Source: Acidobacteriota bacterium (GTDB lineage: Bacteria; Acidobacteriota; Terriglobia; Terriglobales; Acidobacteriaceae). From it: a stretch of 64,000 nucleotides of DNA. This document shows, piece after piece, positions 17,975 to 29,151 of the stretch (positions are counted from its first letter, which is position 1; every line of letters begins with the position of its first letter). The notes beneath the pieces are model-generated. The model saw only the letters and a list, made by a program, of their open reading frames with translations, was not told the origin of the DNA and did no database searches. The stretch is from positions 88,239 through 152,238 of the forward strand of contig JAFDVW010000001.1 in NCBI GenBank assembly GCA_018268755.1, read 5' to 3'. The translations under genes and the position numbers were made by a program.

Positions 17975-18745
17975 TTACAGGACGCGGACCTCGTTGCGCA
18001 GCTTCTCCACCAGCTGTTTGGCCACTTCCGCGGCCGGACCTTGCAGAAATTCCGTATTTTTGGTCTTTTGCGGGACGTACAGCTTTTCAATCTTCTGCAG
18101 GTTCGGGCCCAGGACCGCCTGCACTTCCGCCAGGGTCACTTTGCGCAGCGGCTTGTTCTTGGCCTGCTTGATCCCAATGAGCGTGGCGTAGCGCAATTTG
18201 TTGATGCCGGACTGAATGGTAAGCACGGCGGGCAGCGGCATATCCACAAACTGGAAGTAGCCGGCTTCGAGTTCCCGCTTCACCTGGATGCCGCCATCGG
18301 TCTTTTCAATCTGCATGATGATAGTGGCATGCGGCCAGCCCAGCAGCTCGGCCAAGACCACTCCGGTCTGGGCATAGCCGTAGTCATCGGACTGCAGTCC
18401 GGTAAAAATCAGGTCAAATTTTTCGTCTTTGATGGCCTCGGCGAAGGCGCGCGCGGTATTGAAAGCGTCCAGTCCGACAAAGGCGTTGTCTTCCAGGTGA
18501 ATGGCGCGGTCCGCGCCTTTGGCCAAGGCTTCGCGCAACACCTGCCCGGCCCGCGTGGGGCCGGAAGTGATGACGACCACCTCGCCGCCATGTTTCTCCT
18601 TTTGGCGGAGGGCCTCCTCCAACGCATAAGCGTCGGGCTCGTTTACTTCGTAGGAAACATCTTCACGGATCCACGCCCCTGATTCGTTGAGCTTGAGGGG
18701 AGCGTCTTTCTGCGGGACCTGCTTCATGCAGACGAGAATCTTCAC
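17975..18745 (-). CDS. etfB: Electron transfer flavoprotein beta subunit
   Basis: EtfB binds AMP and docks with dehydrogenases. The 256-residue product begins with GTG (MKILVCMKQVPQKDAPLKLN) after a GGAG and shows EVNEPDAYALEEALR, GLQSDDYGYAQTGVVLAELLGWPHAT and LPAVLTIQSGINKLRYATLIGI, all standard for EtfB. It is the first gene of the etf set. Confidence 0.95.
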   Translation of the reverse strand: MKILVCMKQVPQKDAPLKLNESGAWIREDVSYEVNEPDAYALEEALRQKEKHGGEVVVITSGPTRAGQVLREALAKGADRAIHLEDNAFVGLDAFNTARAFAEAIKDEKFDLIFTGLQSDDYGYAQTGVVLAELLGWPHATIIMQIEKTDGGIQVKRELEAGYFQFVDMPLPAVLTIQSGINKLRYATLIGIKQAKNKPLRKVTLAEVQAVLGPNLQKIEKLYVPQKTKNTEFLQGPAAEVAKQLVEKLRNEVRVL

Positions 18746-18859
18746 GGTAGCTCCACGGGCAAACGGGATAGTATAAATCAGCGCCGCGCCCTGGCGCGGT
18801 GCGCCGCCGCGCTGATATGACTCGGGAACATTTCGGGGGAGACCGCCCCTGCGCCGCAG

Positions 18860-19135
18860 CTACTCGGTAAAGACCACCGACTGCACCCCGGAAATCTCAA
18901 AGCGCTTGCGGCAGCGCATGTTCTTGCAGGCCATCATGTCATCTTTGCGCAACATATAAGAACGGGCCTTGGCGAATTTGGCGCGGTCGCGATCATCGGC
19001 GCGGCCGGGAATCTGGCGCTTCTTGGTGCGCACCAGCCAGGTAATTTCATATTCCGCCGCCTGGCGGCAATGAGGACAATTCAGTGTGGCAGGTTTGCGG
19101 TCGGTACGCTCGTCGAAGAAATCGCGCTCATCCAT
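18860..19135 (-). CDS. Small protein with two CxxC-type pairs, probable zinc ribbon
   Basis: The 91-residue protein has CPHCRQ (20-23) and a second pair CKNMRC near residues 70-75, spaced as in a zinc ribbon, within a basic middle section. No family was recognised; nucleic-acid binding is a guess from the ribbon and the positive charge. A short palindrome overlaps its ribosome-site region. Confidence 0.6.
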   Translation of the reverse strand: MDERDFFDERTDRKPATLNCPHCRQAAEYEITWLVRTKKRQIPGRADDRDRAKFAKARSYMLRKDDMMACKNMRCRKRFEISGVQSVVFTE

Positions 19136-19139
19136 AATT

Positions 19140-19154
19140 ATGACCTTTGGTCAT
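19140..19154. promoter_or_regulatory. Palindrome ATGACC-TTT-GGTCAT at the zinc-ribbon gene start
   Basis: Six-base arms around three bases end five bases before the ATG at 19135. On the minus strand the purine-rich AAAGG, the best ribosome-site candidate, falls in the loop and right arm, so the element could be an operator or an RNA hairpin. The half-site TGACC also occurs in the toxin-antitoxin operator. Confidence 0.35.
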
Positions 19155-19215
19155 CGCTGCAGTTCAGCTTTAGATTATTACAGTTCCCTTCCCCCCGGCT
19201 ATGGCAAGATGAGGC

Positions 19216-19392
19216 ATGGCGGGAAAACGGAAAAAGAAAAAGGCCTTCCGCGCGGTGGAGGCGGTGAAGGCGTTGGCGCGGGAGAGAATTGGCGCGCCCC
19301 CGCCGGAACAGGTTGTCCCCAATAAGCGGAAGAAACAAGCCGAGAAGCACAAACCGTCGCTGCAGCAGATTCTCGACGACTCCCTGGCCTAG
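19216..19392 (+). CDS. Short basic protein, unknown function
   Basis: A 58-codon frame starts at an ATG with GATGAGG just upstream. The product begins MAGKRKKKKAFRAVEAVKAL and ends SLQQILDDSLA: a Lys/Arg-rich head, a helical ARERIG segment, a proline patch and a second basic patch. It is divergent from the zinc-ribbon gene and convergent with the next gene. Coding is supported by reading frame, start context and charge pattern only. Confidence 0.5.
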   Translation: MAGKRKKKKAFRAVEAVKALARERIGAPPPEQVVPNKRKKQAEKHKPSLQQILDDSLA

Positions 19393-19411
19393 TCCACACC
19401 TTCCGGGCCGG

Positions 19412-19837
19412 CTAATTCCCCGTATAGCAAACCACCGAAGCGCTCATGGAATCGGTGACGATGGCGCCCGAGGACGAGATATTTCCCGCGCTACTGTTAG
19501 TGGTCACGGTCGCGCTGATCAGGGTTGTGCCGCAGGCCAGGCCGGTGGCCGTGATGAGTCCGTGCGCGTCCACCGTGACCATGTCGGGAGTGCTTGACGC
19601 CCAGGTCACCTGGTTGGTGATGTCCTTGGTGACCGGGGGGTGGATGTAAGTTCCGAGGGCGCGAAGCTGCGCCGTCGCCCCGGCATTGGCACTGACTGGA
19701 ATGGTCGCGTCCCCGAAAGTTTGCGCATCCGGCTCAATCTTGAGGGAAACCAATTGTTGTTCGTGCCCACAACTCACCAAGGCACCGCTCAGGGCCAGCG
19801 CTACAATAAGGATGCCCAAACACCGGATCCTGTCCAT
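19412..19837 (-). CDS. Lipoprotein with bacterial Ig-like (Big_2) domain
   Basis: The start chosen has AGGAG five bases upstream. A signal peptide ends in the lipobox LVSC (Cys23 from this start), so the protein should be lipid-anchored. The body (141 residues in all) reads as one Big_2 fold: LKIEPDAQTFGDATIPVSAN, VTWASSTPDMVTVDAHGLIT and TLISATVT. Such domains usually mediate extracellular structure or adhesion; no partner is obvious nearby. Confidence 0.82.
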   Translation of the reverse strand: MDRIRCLGILIVALALSGALVSCGHEQQLVSLKIEPDAQTFGDATIPVSANAGATAQLRALGTYIHPPVTKDITNQVTWASSTPDMVTVDAHGLITATGLACGTTLISATVTTNSSAGNISSSGAIVTDSMSASVVCYTGN

Positions 19838-19920
19838 GGCCACTCCTGTGGTTTGCTGAAATGAGAAGCCCCGGGGGAAAGCTCAATTTATTCGAACCCC
19901 TGGCAAAAGACAACCAGGAG

Positions 19921-20955
19921 CTATTTTTTTACCGCGCTCGCCACCAGCTCGACAAACTGCCGCACATCCTCTTCCGTAGTGTCAAAGGAACACATCCAAC
20001 GCACCATGTTCTGCTCTTCGTTCCAAACATAGTAGAAATACTGTTTGCGGATGCGGGCGATGGCAGGGCGCGGGATGCAGGCAAACACTCCGTTAGCTTG
20101 CACTGGATAGGCAATCTCGACTTGCGGGATGCGGCTGAGTTCCTGCTCCAGAAGGCGGGCCATGCGGTTCGAGTGCTCGGCGTTACGCTGCCATAATTTG
20201 CCGGTGAGCAGCGCATCCATTTGCGCCGCGATGTACCGCATCTTGGAAGCCAGCTGCATGCCCTGTTTGCGGCGATAGAGGAAATCGTGGGCCAGCCGGC
20301 GGTCAAAGAAGACCACCGCTTCGGCGGCCAGCGCGCCATTCTTGGTGCCCCCGAAAGAAAGCACATCGACCCCGGCGTCGCGCGTCATTTTGCGCAAGCT
20401 AACGCCCAAGCTGACCGCGGCGTTGGCGATGCGCGCCCCATCCATGTGCAGATACATGTCACGCTGGTGGGCAAAGCGGGCCAGGGCCTGGATTTCTTCC
20501 AGACCGTAGACCGTGCCAACCTCTGTCGCCTGGGTAATAGAAATGACTTTGGCCTGCACATGGTGCTGATCGCCGATGCCATGGTAGGCCGCGGCCACCG
20601 ACTCCACGGTCAACTTGCCTTCACGCGTGGGGATAGGCAGCAGCTTGCAGCCGGTAAACTTTTCCGGAGCGCCGCACTCGTCGGTATTAATATGTGCGCC
20701 TTCGCTGCAGATCACGGCATGGTAGGGCTGGGTCAGCGCCTGCAGGCCCAGGCAGTTGGCAGCAGTGCCATTGAACACGAAGAAAACGGCAATCTCGCGC
20801 CCAAAGAGCTGTTCAAACCTGCGGACGGCGGCGGCGGTGTAAGGATCATCCCCATATCCGGGAACATGCCCCTGGTTCACCCGCGCGATGGCTTGCAAAA
20901 CTGCGGGATGAACTCCGGCGTTGTTGTCGCTGGCAAAGCTGCGGCTCGATTTCAT
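19921..20955 (-). CDS. Low-specificity threonine aldolase-type PLP enzyme
   Basis: The product (344 residues from MKSSRSFASDNNAGVHPAV) is a fold-type I PLP enzyme of the threonine aldolase/beta-eliminating lyase group, which splits L-threonine or allo-threonine to glycine and acetaldehyde. Seen are the N-terminal SDN, GYGDDPYT, FNGTAAN, the Asp of YLHMDGARI that holds PLP, and the Schiff-base lysine in SFGGTKNGA. A frame extending 36 codons upstream is out-of-family. Confidence 0.9.
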   Translation of the reverse strand: MKSSRSFASDNNAGVHPAVLQAIARVNQGHVPGYGDDPYTAAAVRRFEQLFGREIAVFFVFNGTAANCLGLQALTQPYHAVICSEGAHINTDECGAPEKFTGCKLLPIPTREGKLTVESVAAAYHGIGDQHHVQAKVISITQATEVGTVYGLEEIQALARFAHQRDMYLHMDGARIANAAVSLGVSLRKMTRDAGVDVLSFGGTKNGALAAEAVVFFDRRLAHDFLYRRKQGMQLASKMRYIAAQMDALLTGKLWQRNAEHSNRMARLLEQELSRIPQVEIAYPVQANGVFACIPRPAIARIRKQYFYYVWNEEQNMVRWMCSFDTTEEDVRQFVELVASAVKK

Positions 20956-21145
20956 GGCCCCCCCAATGTAGCAGAGCGGGTTGCCGATCCTGGAGGGGGC
21001 GCCCACTGCGGGAAGCGAGGCCGGACTGGGGTTTCCGAAACGAAATCCCCCCGGGACAAGCACAGCTTCCCGGGCCCACCCAGTACCTCGGTTACTTGCT
21101 GCAAACCAGCCTTGCGGATAGATTCAGGCCATCTGGAGTGGGCGT

Positions 21146-21253
21146 ATGGTTTTAGTAGCGAGTTTCGTGATTGCGGCCTTCGGCGTGCTGTACCTTGCTG
21201 TGGCCACGGAAGAGCGGCACCTGGAAAAGGCCGCACGGCCGCGTAAACGCTAA
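21146..21253 (+). CDS. Possible 35-residue single-helix membrane peptide
   Basis: A 36-codon frame begins MVLVASFVIAAFGVLYLAVA, a clean membrane helix, and ends with a basic tail (EKAARPRKR). GGAG is about eight bases upstream. It stands alone between the threonine aldolase and the RND genes. Too short for certainty. Confidence 0.35.
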   Translation: MVLVASFVIAAFGVLYLAVATEERHLEKAARPRKR

Positions 21254-21429
21254 GTCTCCTTTCTCCCTTCCTTTGGAATTCCTGCCACGGTCGCTGTCCT
21301 TGCGCAATTTTTCGAGTCCAACCCTAGAAGCGGCGAATCAAACTACACTAAGATTTTGCTAACGGGGCAAGGGTCACTCCGTTTTTCACAAGACTGCTTT
21401 TAACTCACTAATTCTAAGGTACTTAACGA

Positions 21430-22566
21430 ATGAATACTGCGATTTACGCAAAGTCTCGCGACGGCAAAGGCGTGCACAAGTATTACCAGTTGGGGCTAAG
21501 TCTGGGTCTGGCTCTGATGCTGGCGGCAGGTTCCGCTTGCAGCAGCGGAAAGGCCACCGGCGAACAGCAGGCCCCGGGTGGCATCCCGGTCAAAGTGCAG
21601 GTGGCCCAGCAGGTCCCGGTGCATGATCTGACGGAGTATGTCGCAACGCTGAAATCACGGGATTCGGCAATAATCATGCCCCAGGTGGACGGCCAGATCA
21701 CCCAGATCTATGTGAAATCGGGCTCGCGGGTTGCCGCCGGCGCGCCTCTGTTGCAGATCGACCCCTTGAAGCAGCAAGCCACGGTAAAGAGCCAGGAGAG
21801 CAGCCGCGCCGCCCAGATTGCCAATCTACAGTGGGCGCAGCAACAGTACGACCGCGCCAACGGCCTGTACGCGGCCGGCGTGGTGAGCAAGCAGGAATTT
21901 GACCAGGCCAAGAGCGCTCTGGATGCCGCCCAGGCCCAGCTGCATGCGCTGGAAGCCCAGGTCAGCGAACAACAGGTCCAGCTGCACTACTATCGCGTGG
22001 TGGCCCCGACTTCGGGCATCGTCGGCGACGTGCCGGTACGCGTGGGCGATCGTGTCACCAGTTCCACCCTGCTCACGACCGTGGATAAACCAGGTAGCCT
22101 GGAAGTCTACATTTACGTTCCGGTGGAGCGCTCCGGGCAATTGAAGCTGGGCTTGCCCGTACAGGTGGTGGATGCCAGCGGCACGGTGGTGGCCGACAGC
22201 AAGATTACCTTCATTTCTCCGCAGGTGGACAACACCACCCAGACCGTCCTCGCCAAGGCGCAGATCGCCAACAACAATGACCGCCTGCGCACCGCGCAGT
22301 TCATCCGCGCCCGCATCATCTGGGGCACCGAGCAGAAGCCCGTGGTCCCGGTGCTGGCGGTATCGCGCATCGGCGATCAATACTTCGTGTTCGTGGCCGA
22401 AGAGCAGAACGGCAAGACCATCGCACACCAGAGGCCGTTGCACATCGGCGACACGGTAGGCAACAACTATGCCGTCCTCGATGGGATCAAGCCGGGAGAA
22501 AAGATCATCGTTTCCGGCACGCAGTTCCTGGTAGATGGCATGCCCGTCGTGATCCCTCAGGGCTGA
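21430..22566 (+). CDS. RND efflux periplasmic adaptor (AcrA/MexA family)
   Basis: The adaptor bridges the inner-membrane RND pump and an outer-membrane channel. The 378-residue product has an export signal with a possible lipid-attachment Cys (AAGSAC), the barrel-sandwich segment PQVDGQITQIYVKSGSRVAA, a coiled-coil hairpin with YAAGVVSKQEFDQAKSALDA, the return strand VVAPTSGIVGDVPVRVGD and a beta-barrel/membrane-proximal end (LVDGMPVVIPQG). It is followed after 71 bases by the pump gene. No outer-membrane channel gene is present. Confidence 0.93.
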   Translation: MNTAIYAKSRDGKGVHKYYQLGLSLGLALMLAAGSACSSGKATGEQQAPGGIPVKVQVAQQVPVHDLTEYVATLKSRDSAIIMPQVDGQITQIYVKSGSRVAAGAPLLQIDPLKQQATVKSQESSRAAQIANLQWAQQQYDRANGLYAAGVVSKQEFDQAKSALDAAQAQLHALEAQVSEQQVQLHYYRVVAPTSGIVGDVPVRVGDRVTSSTLLTTVDKPGSLEVYIYVPVERSGQLKLGLPVQVVDASGTVVADSKITFISPQVDNTTQTVLAKAQIANNNDRLRTAQFIRARIIWGTEQKPVVPVLAVSRIGDQYFVFVAEEQNGKTIAHQRPLHIGDTVGNNYAVLDGIKPGEKIIVSGTQFLVDGMPVVIPQG

Positions 22567-22637
22567 TTTCTGCTTCTCGCACCCCAGCAGCCGCAGTACG
22601 ACGCATCAAGAGTCTTGCAGTCATAAGGGCATAGTGC

Positions 22638-25760
<3,123 letters not shown>

Positions 25761-25785
25761 TACTCTGTCCCGCAGGGTAACAGAC

Positions 25786-26814
25786 ATGGGCGATCAGGCC
25801 GGGCCGGACGAAACTACAGACCGCGCAGTTCTGGTCTTACGGGAAACCGACATTCGCGAGCTGCTCGACCCTTCCGCCTGCATCCAGGCGGTGGAGCGGG
25901 CGTTCTCCGCTTACTCGGGCGGGCAGGCAGAATTGCCCGCCGTCATTCATCTCGACGTCCCCGAGCAGCGCGGGGAAATCCACATTAAAGCCGGCCATCT
26001 GCACCACGGTCCTTATTACGCCGTGAAGATGGTCTCAGGATTTCCTGGCAACCCCGGATTGGGACGGCCCGCCAACGACGGTATGGTGGTGGTGTTCGAG
26101 GCCCGCACCGGCGCGCCCGCCGCCTTCCTGCTCGACAACGGATTCATCACCGACCTGCGCACCGGCGCCGCCGGCGCGGTGGCGGCAAAATATCTTGCGC
26201 CGGAGAAAATCTCCACCATCGCCATCCTTGGCACCGGCGGACAGGCGCGTCATCAAGTGGAAATGTTGGCGCGGGTACGCCGGTTTCAGGAAGTCCGCAT
26301 CTGGGGGCGGGATGCCGGCAAGGCGTGGGCCTGCGCGGAGGAATTGAGCCGGCGTCCAGGCATCTCGGCCTGCAATTTTGCCGTCGCCGACACGGCGCGG
26401 GAAGCTGTGGCCCCCGCCGACCTGGTGATTACCGTGACCGCCAGCCGCACGCCGCTGCTGCAAGCGGACTGGCTACGCTCCAATGCCACCGTGATCGCGG
26501 TTGGTTCGGACGGGCCGGACAAGCAGGAACTGGATGTCGCAGTCCTGGGGCGCGCAGACAAGATTGTGGCCGACAGCATCGCGCAATGCCTGCGCATCGG
26601 CGAAATTCATCACGCGGTCGCGCAGGGCGCAATTCCTCAGGACAAAGTGGTCGAGCTGGGCGAGATCATTGCAGGACGCAAACTAGGACGGACCTCAAAA
26701 GAGGAGTTTATTGTCTGCGACCTGACCGGCGTGGGCGTGCAGGATGTTGCGGCAGCATCGCTGGTGATGGAACGGGCGCTGGCATCCCAGCGCGGCGAAC
26801 GGATTGAGATTTAG
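25786..26814 (+). CDS. Ornithine cyclodeaminase/mu-crystallin family NAD(P)-dependent enzyme
   Basis: Members include ornithine cyclodeaminase, alanine dehydrogenase and related imine reductases. The 342-residue product, from an ATG preceded by AGGG, has the Rossmann loop ILGTGGQARHQVEML, the family substrate Lys/Arg region (HIKAGHLHHGPYYAVKMVSG), LLDNGFITDLRTGAAGAVAA and AVGSDGPDKQELD. The precise substrate is not determinable. It starts 26 bases after the RND pump, so may be co-transcribed with it. Confidence 0.88.
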   Translation: MGDQAGPDETTDRAVLVLRETDIRELLDPSACIQAVERAFSAYSGGQAELPAVIHLDVPEQRGEIHIKAGHLHHGPYYAVKMVSGFPGNPGLGRPANDGMVVVFEARTGAPAAFLLDNGFITDLRTGAAGAVAAKYLAPEKISTIAILGTGGQARHQVEMLARVRRFQEVRIWGRDAGKAWACAEELSRRPGISACNFAVADTAREAVAPADLVITVTASRTPLLQADWLRSNATVIAVGSDGPDKQELDVAVLGRADKIVADSIAQCLRIGEIHHAVAQGAIPQDKVVELGEIIAGRKLGRTSKEEFIVCDLTGVGVQDVAAASLVMERALASQRGERIEI

Positions 26815-26876
26815 TTCACCCCATGTGTAGGGGCGGCTGTCCCTGGGTGGTTCGGGGTGGAAAATGAGAACTGTGG

Positions 26877-26964
26877 CGCGGGCACTCTTGCCCGCGTGGC
26901 CCGGACCCTGTTGATTCCTTACAAATTCTGCACAACATCATCATCGCACGGACAGCAGTGTCCG
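26877..26964. repeat. Two short palindromic repeats between convergent genes
   Basis: CGCGGGCACTCTTGCCCGCG (26877-26896) is the near-identical partner of the element at 5011-5030. CGGACA-GCAG-TGTCCG follows at 26949-26964. The gene-free gap 26815-26979 contains nothing else recognisable. Confidence 0.5.
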
Positions 26965-26979
26965 CTCCACACAACTACC

Positions 26980-28149
26980 CTATGCCGCGCCACGCCGCTT
27001 AACTGCGGCGCGAGCCGGTTTCCCACGCCGGCCTAATTCCGCGAAGGCCTCATCCACCCGCGACAGTCCCCGCAAGGTGTAATCCACGTCGTAGCCGAAT
27101 CCCATGCGAATGTACTTTCCCGCCCCAAAGTGGTCGCCGGGAGTGATGAGCACGGAATATTCTTTGCGCAATTTGTCAAACAATGCGGCCGAAGAAATAG
27201 GCAGCTTGTAGCGCACGTAAGCGATGGCTCCGGCCTGGGGCGGAATATAGGTAAAGATGTCGTGGGCGCGAATCCACGCCTCAAGCCTGGGCAAGTTACG
27301 CCGTATGATGCTTCGTGTCCGCTGCAGGATTTTTTCCCGCCGTTCCGGCTCCATCATCACGCGGGCCAGGCGATCGGAGAGCAGGGTTGGCGTGAGCGTG
27401 GTGTAGTCACGGTATTGGCACAATTTGGCGATGGTCTTCGGCGGCGCGACAATCCAGCCAATGCGCAGCCCGGGCGCACCAAAAGCTTTCGATAAGCCTG
27501 AAGTTACGATCACCTTGTCATACCGTCCCCAGAAGCTGGGAGAAATCGGCCCGCTCACCTCGGCCCCGCGATAAATCTCGTCCACCAGCAACCACGCGTT
27601 GGCGCGGCGGGCAATGCGAACGATCTCGTCCATTTCCTGGCTATTCAGGACGGAGCCGGTAGGATTGTTGGGATTGGTGACCACGATAAGGCCGGTCTTC
27701 CTGGTCACGGCTTTGCGCAAGCTTTCCACATCGAGGGCCCAGCGCAGCTGACCATTTTCACGGCGCTCCACCAAATGAAATGGGGCAGCCTTGCCCGCGT
27801 ACGCGCGCGCCAGTCCCCACGCCTGCATGTAATTGGGCAGCATGACGGCGGCGTGCTCCGTCTTTTCCAGCAATCCCCACAGGGTGGTGAAGTTTGCCTC
27901 GGACCCGCCGTTGGTGACCAGCACATGCTCAGCCGTCACCCCGTACCAGGCGGCGATGTTCTCGCGCAGGGCTTGCGATCCGTCGGCTTCGGGATATTTC
28001 ATCGCCAGGGAGAAGAAGGCGGCAGGGTCTTTGCCTTGCAGAATTTCTTCCAGCTTCAGCGGCAGGACGCCGCTTTCCGACAGGTTGAACTCCACTTCGT
28101 TCTCATATAGGCACTGCGTCCGCTCCATGCGGAAGAGATCGATGCGCAA
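26980..28149 (-). CDS. Class I/II PLP aminotransferase
   Basis: The TTG start (MRIDLFRMERTQCLYENEVE) has AGGAGG five bases upstream, the best ribosome site in the area. The 389-residue product is a fold-type I aminotransferase: TNGGSEANFTTLWG binds PLP phosphate, VVTNPNNPTGSVL, LLVDEIYRG (Asp) and the Schiff-base Lys in TSGLSKAFGAPGLRIGW; the substrate Arg is near RMGFGYD. It resembles aspartate-aminotransferase-like enzymes; substrate unknown. Confidence 0.88.
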   Translation of the reverse strand: MRIDLFRMERTQCLYENEVEFNLSESGVLPLKLEEILQGKDPAAFFSLAMKYPEADGSQALRENIAAWYGVTAEHVLVTNGGSEANFTTLWGLLEKTEHAAVMLPNYMQAWGLARAYAGKAAPFHLVERRENGQLRWALDVESLRKAVTRKTGLIVVTNPNNPTGSVLNSQEMDEIVRIARRANAWLLVDEIYRGAEVSGPISPSFWGRYDKVIVTSGLSKAFGAPGLRIGWIVAPPKTIAKLCQYRDYTTLTPTLLSDRLARVMMEPERREKILQRTRSIIRRNLPRLEAWIRAHDIFTYIPPQAGAIAYVRYKLPISSAALFDKLRKEYSVLITPGDHFGAGKYIRMGFGYDVDYTLRGLSRVDEAFAELGRRGKPARAAVKRRGAA

Positions 28150-28250
28150 GGACGCCTCCTGCGGGCCGCCGGCCCGAGGCGTCAATGTAGCAGAGGGTCG
28201 AGAGGGTGTAAATCAGCTTCTCCCGCCAGCATGACCGCAGGACAGACCGC

Positions 28251-29102
28251 TTAGGAGCCAGAGCGGGTATAGACCCGCACATAATCCACCAGCATGGTTT
28301 GGGGAAATACGGTGGTGTTGTCGGGCGGGCCGGGCCAATCGCCTCCCACCGCCAGATTCAAAATCAGAAAAAAGGGATGATCGAACTCCCACACCGCCCC
28401 TTGCGGAAGCTGGTTGGGAGTGAAGCTGCCGTAGAAAGCGCTGTCCACGTAAAAGCGCACGATGTTCTTTTCCCACTCCACCGCGTAGACATGGAAATCA
28501 TCCGAAAAATTTCCGCTGCTCAAGGTATAGGTCTGCGACAGCCCCACGCCGCCAATGTATCCCGGGCCGTGGATGCTGCCGTAAATTTTGGCCGGTTCGA
28601 GGCCGATGTTCTCCATGACATCAATTTCGCCGCATGCCGGCCAGCTCACCAGGTCGATGTTGTTGCCCAGCATCCAGAAAGCCGGCCACATGCCCTGGCC
28701 TGCAGGAATTTTGATGCGCGCTTCAAAGCGTCCATAGGTCTGGCTGAATTTCCCTTTGGTCAGCAGACGCGCCGAGGTGTAGTCGCGGACATTATTGTCC
28801 GAGCAAAGAAAGGACGGCTCGTGCAAAGTGCTGATCACCAGGTTCCCGCCCTGGACCTGGGCGTTCTCCAGACGGTTGGTATAGCACTCGAGTTCGTTGT
28901 TTCCCCAGCCGCCGCCGCCGAGATCGTATCCCCACTTCGTGGAGTCGGGCGCGGAACCATCGGCGCCGTTGAACTCGTCGCTCCAACTCAAAGTCCAGCC
29001 GCTGGCCGGTGGGGGAGTCGTAGAACCGCCGCCTCCACATTGCAACATCAGGGCGGAGACCGAAAAAAGAAGAACATAGAAAAACGCCGGATATCTCGAC
29101 AC
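28251..29102 (-). CDS. GH16 family secreted beta-glucanase (laminarinase-like)
   Basis: GH16 enzymes hydrolyse beta-1,3 or mixed-linkage glucans and some galactans. The 283-residue product has a signal peptide, possibly with a lipid-attachment Cys22, and a short Thr/Pro linker (29-33). One GH16 domain follows: WSDEFNG, GGGGWGNNELECYT, FEARIKIPAGQGMWPAFWML and the catalytic EIDVMENIG with nucleophile Glu159 and acid/base Glu164, ending MLVDYVRVY. It shares its strand with a GH116 enzyme 49 bases upstream. Confidence 0.93.
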   Translation of the reverse strand: MSRYPAFFYVLLFSVSALMLQCGGGGSTTPPPASGWTLSWSDEFNGADGSAPDSTKWGYDLGGGGWGNNELECYTNRLENAQVQGGNLVISTLHEPSFLCSDNNVRDYTSARLLTKGKFSQTYGRFEARIKIPAGQGMWPAFWMLGNNIDLVSWPACGEIDVMENIGLEPAKIYGSIHGPGYIGGVGLSQTYTLSSGNFSDDFHVYAVEWEKNIVRFYVDSAFYGSFTPNQLPQGAVWEFDHPFFLILNLAVGGDWPGPPDNTTVFPQTMLVDYVRVYTRSGS

Positions 29103-29151
29103 ACTTTACTCCCAGGGCCTGACACTACGCCAAGACACAACGCAGCAGAAG

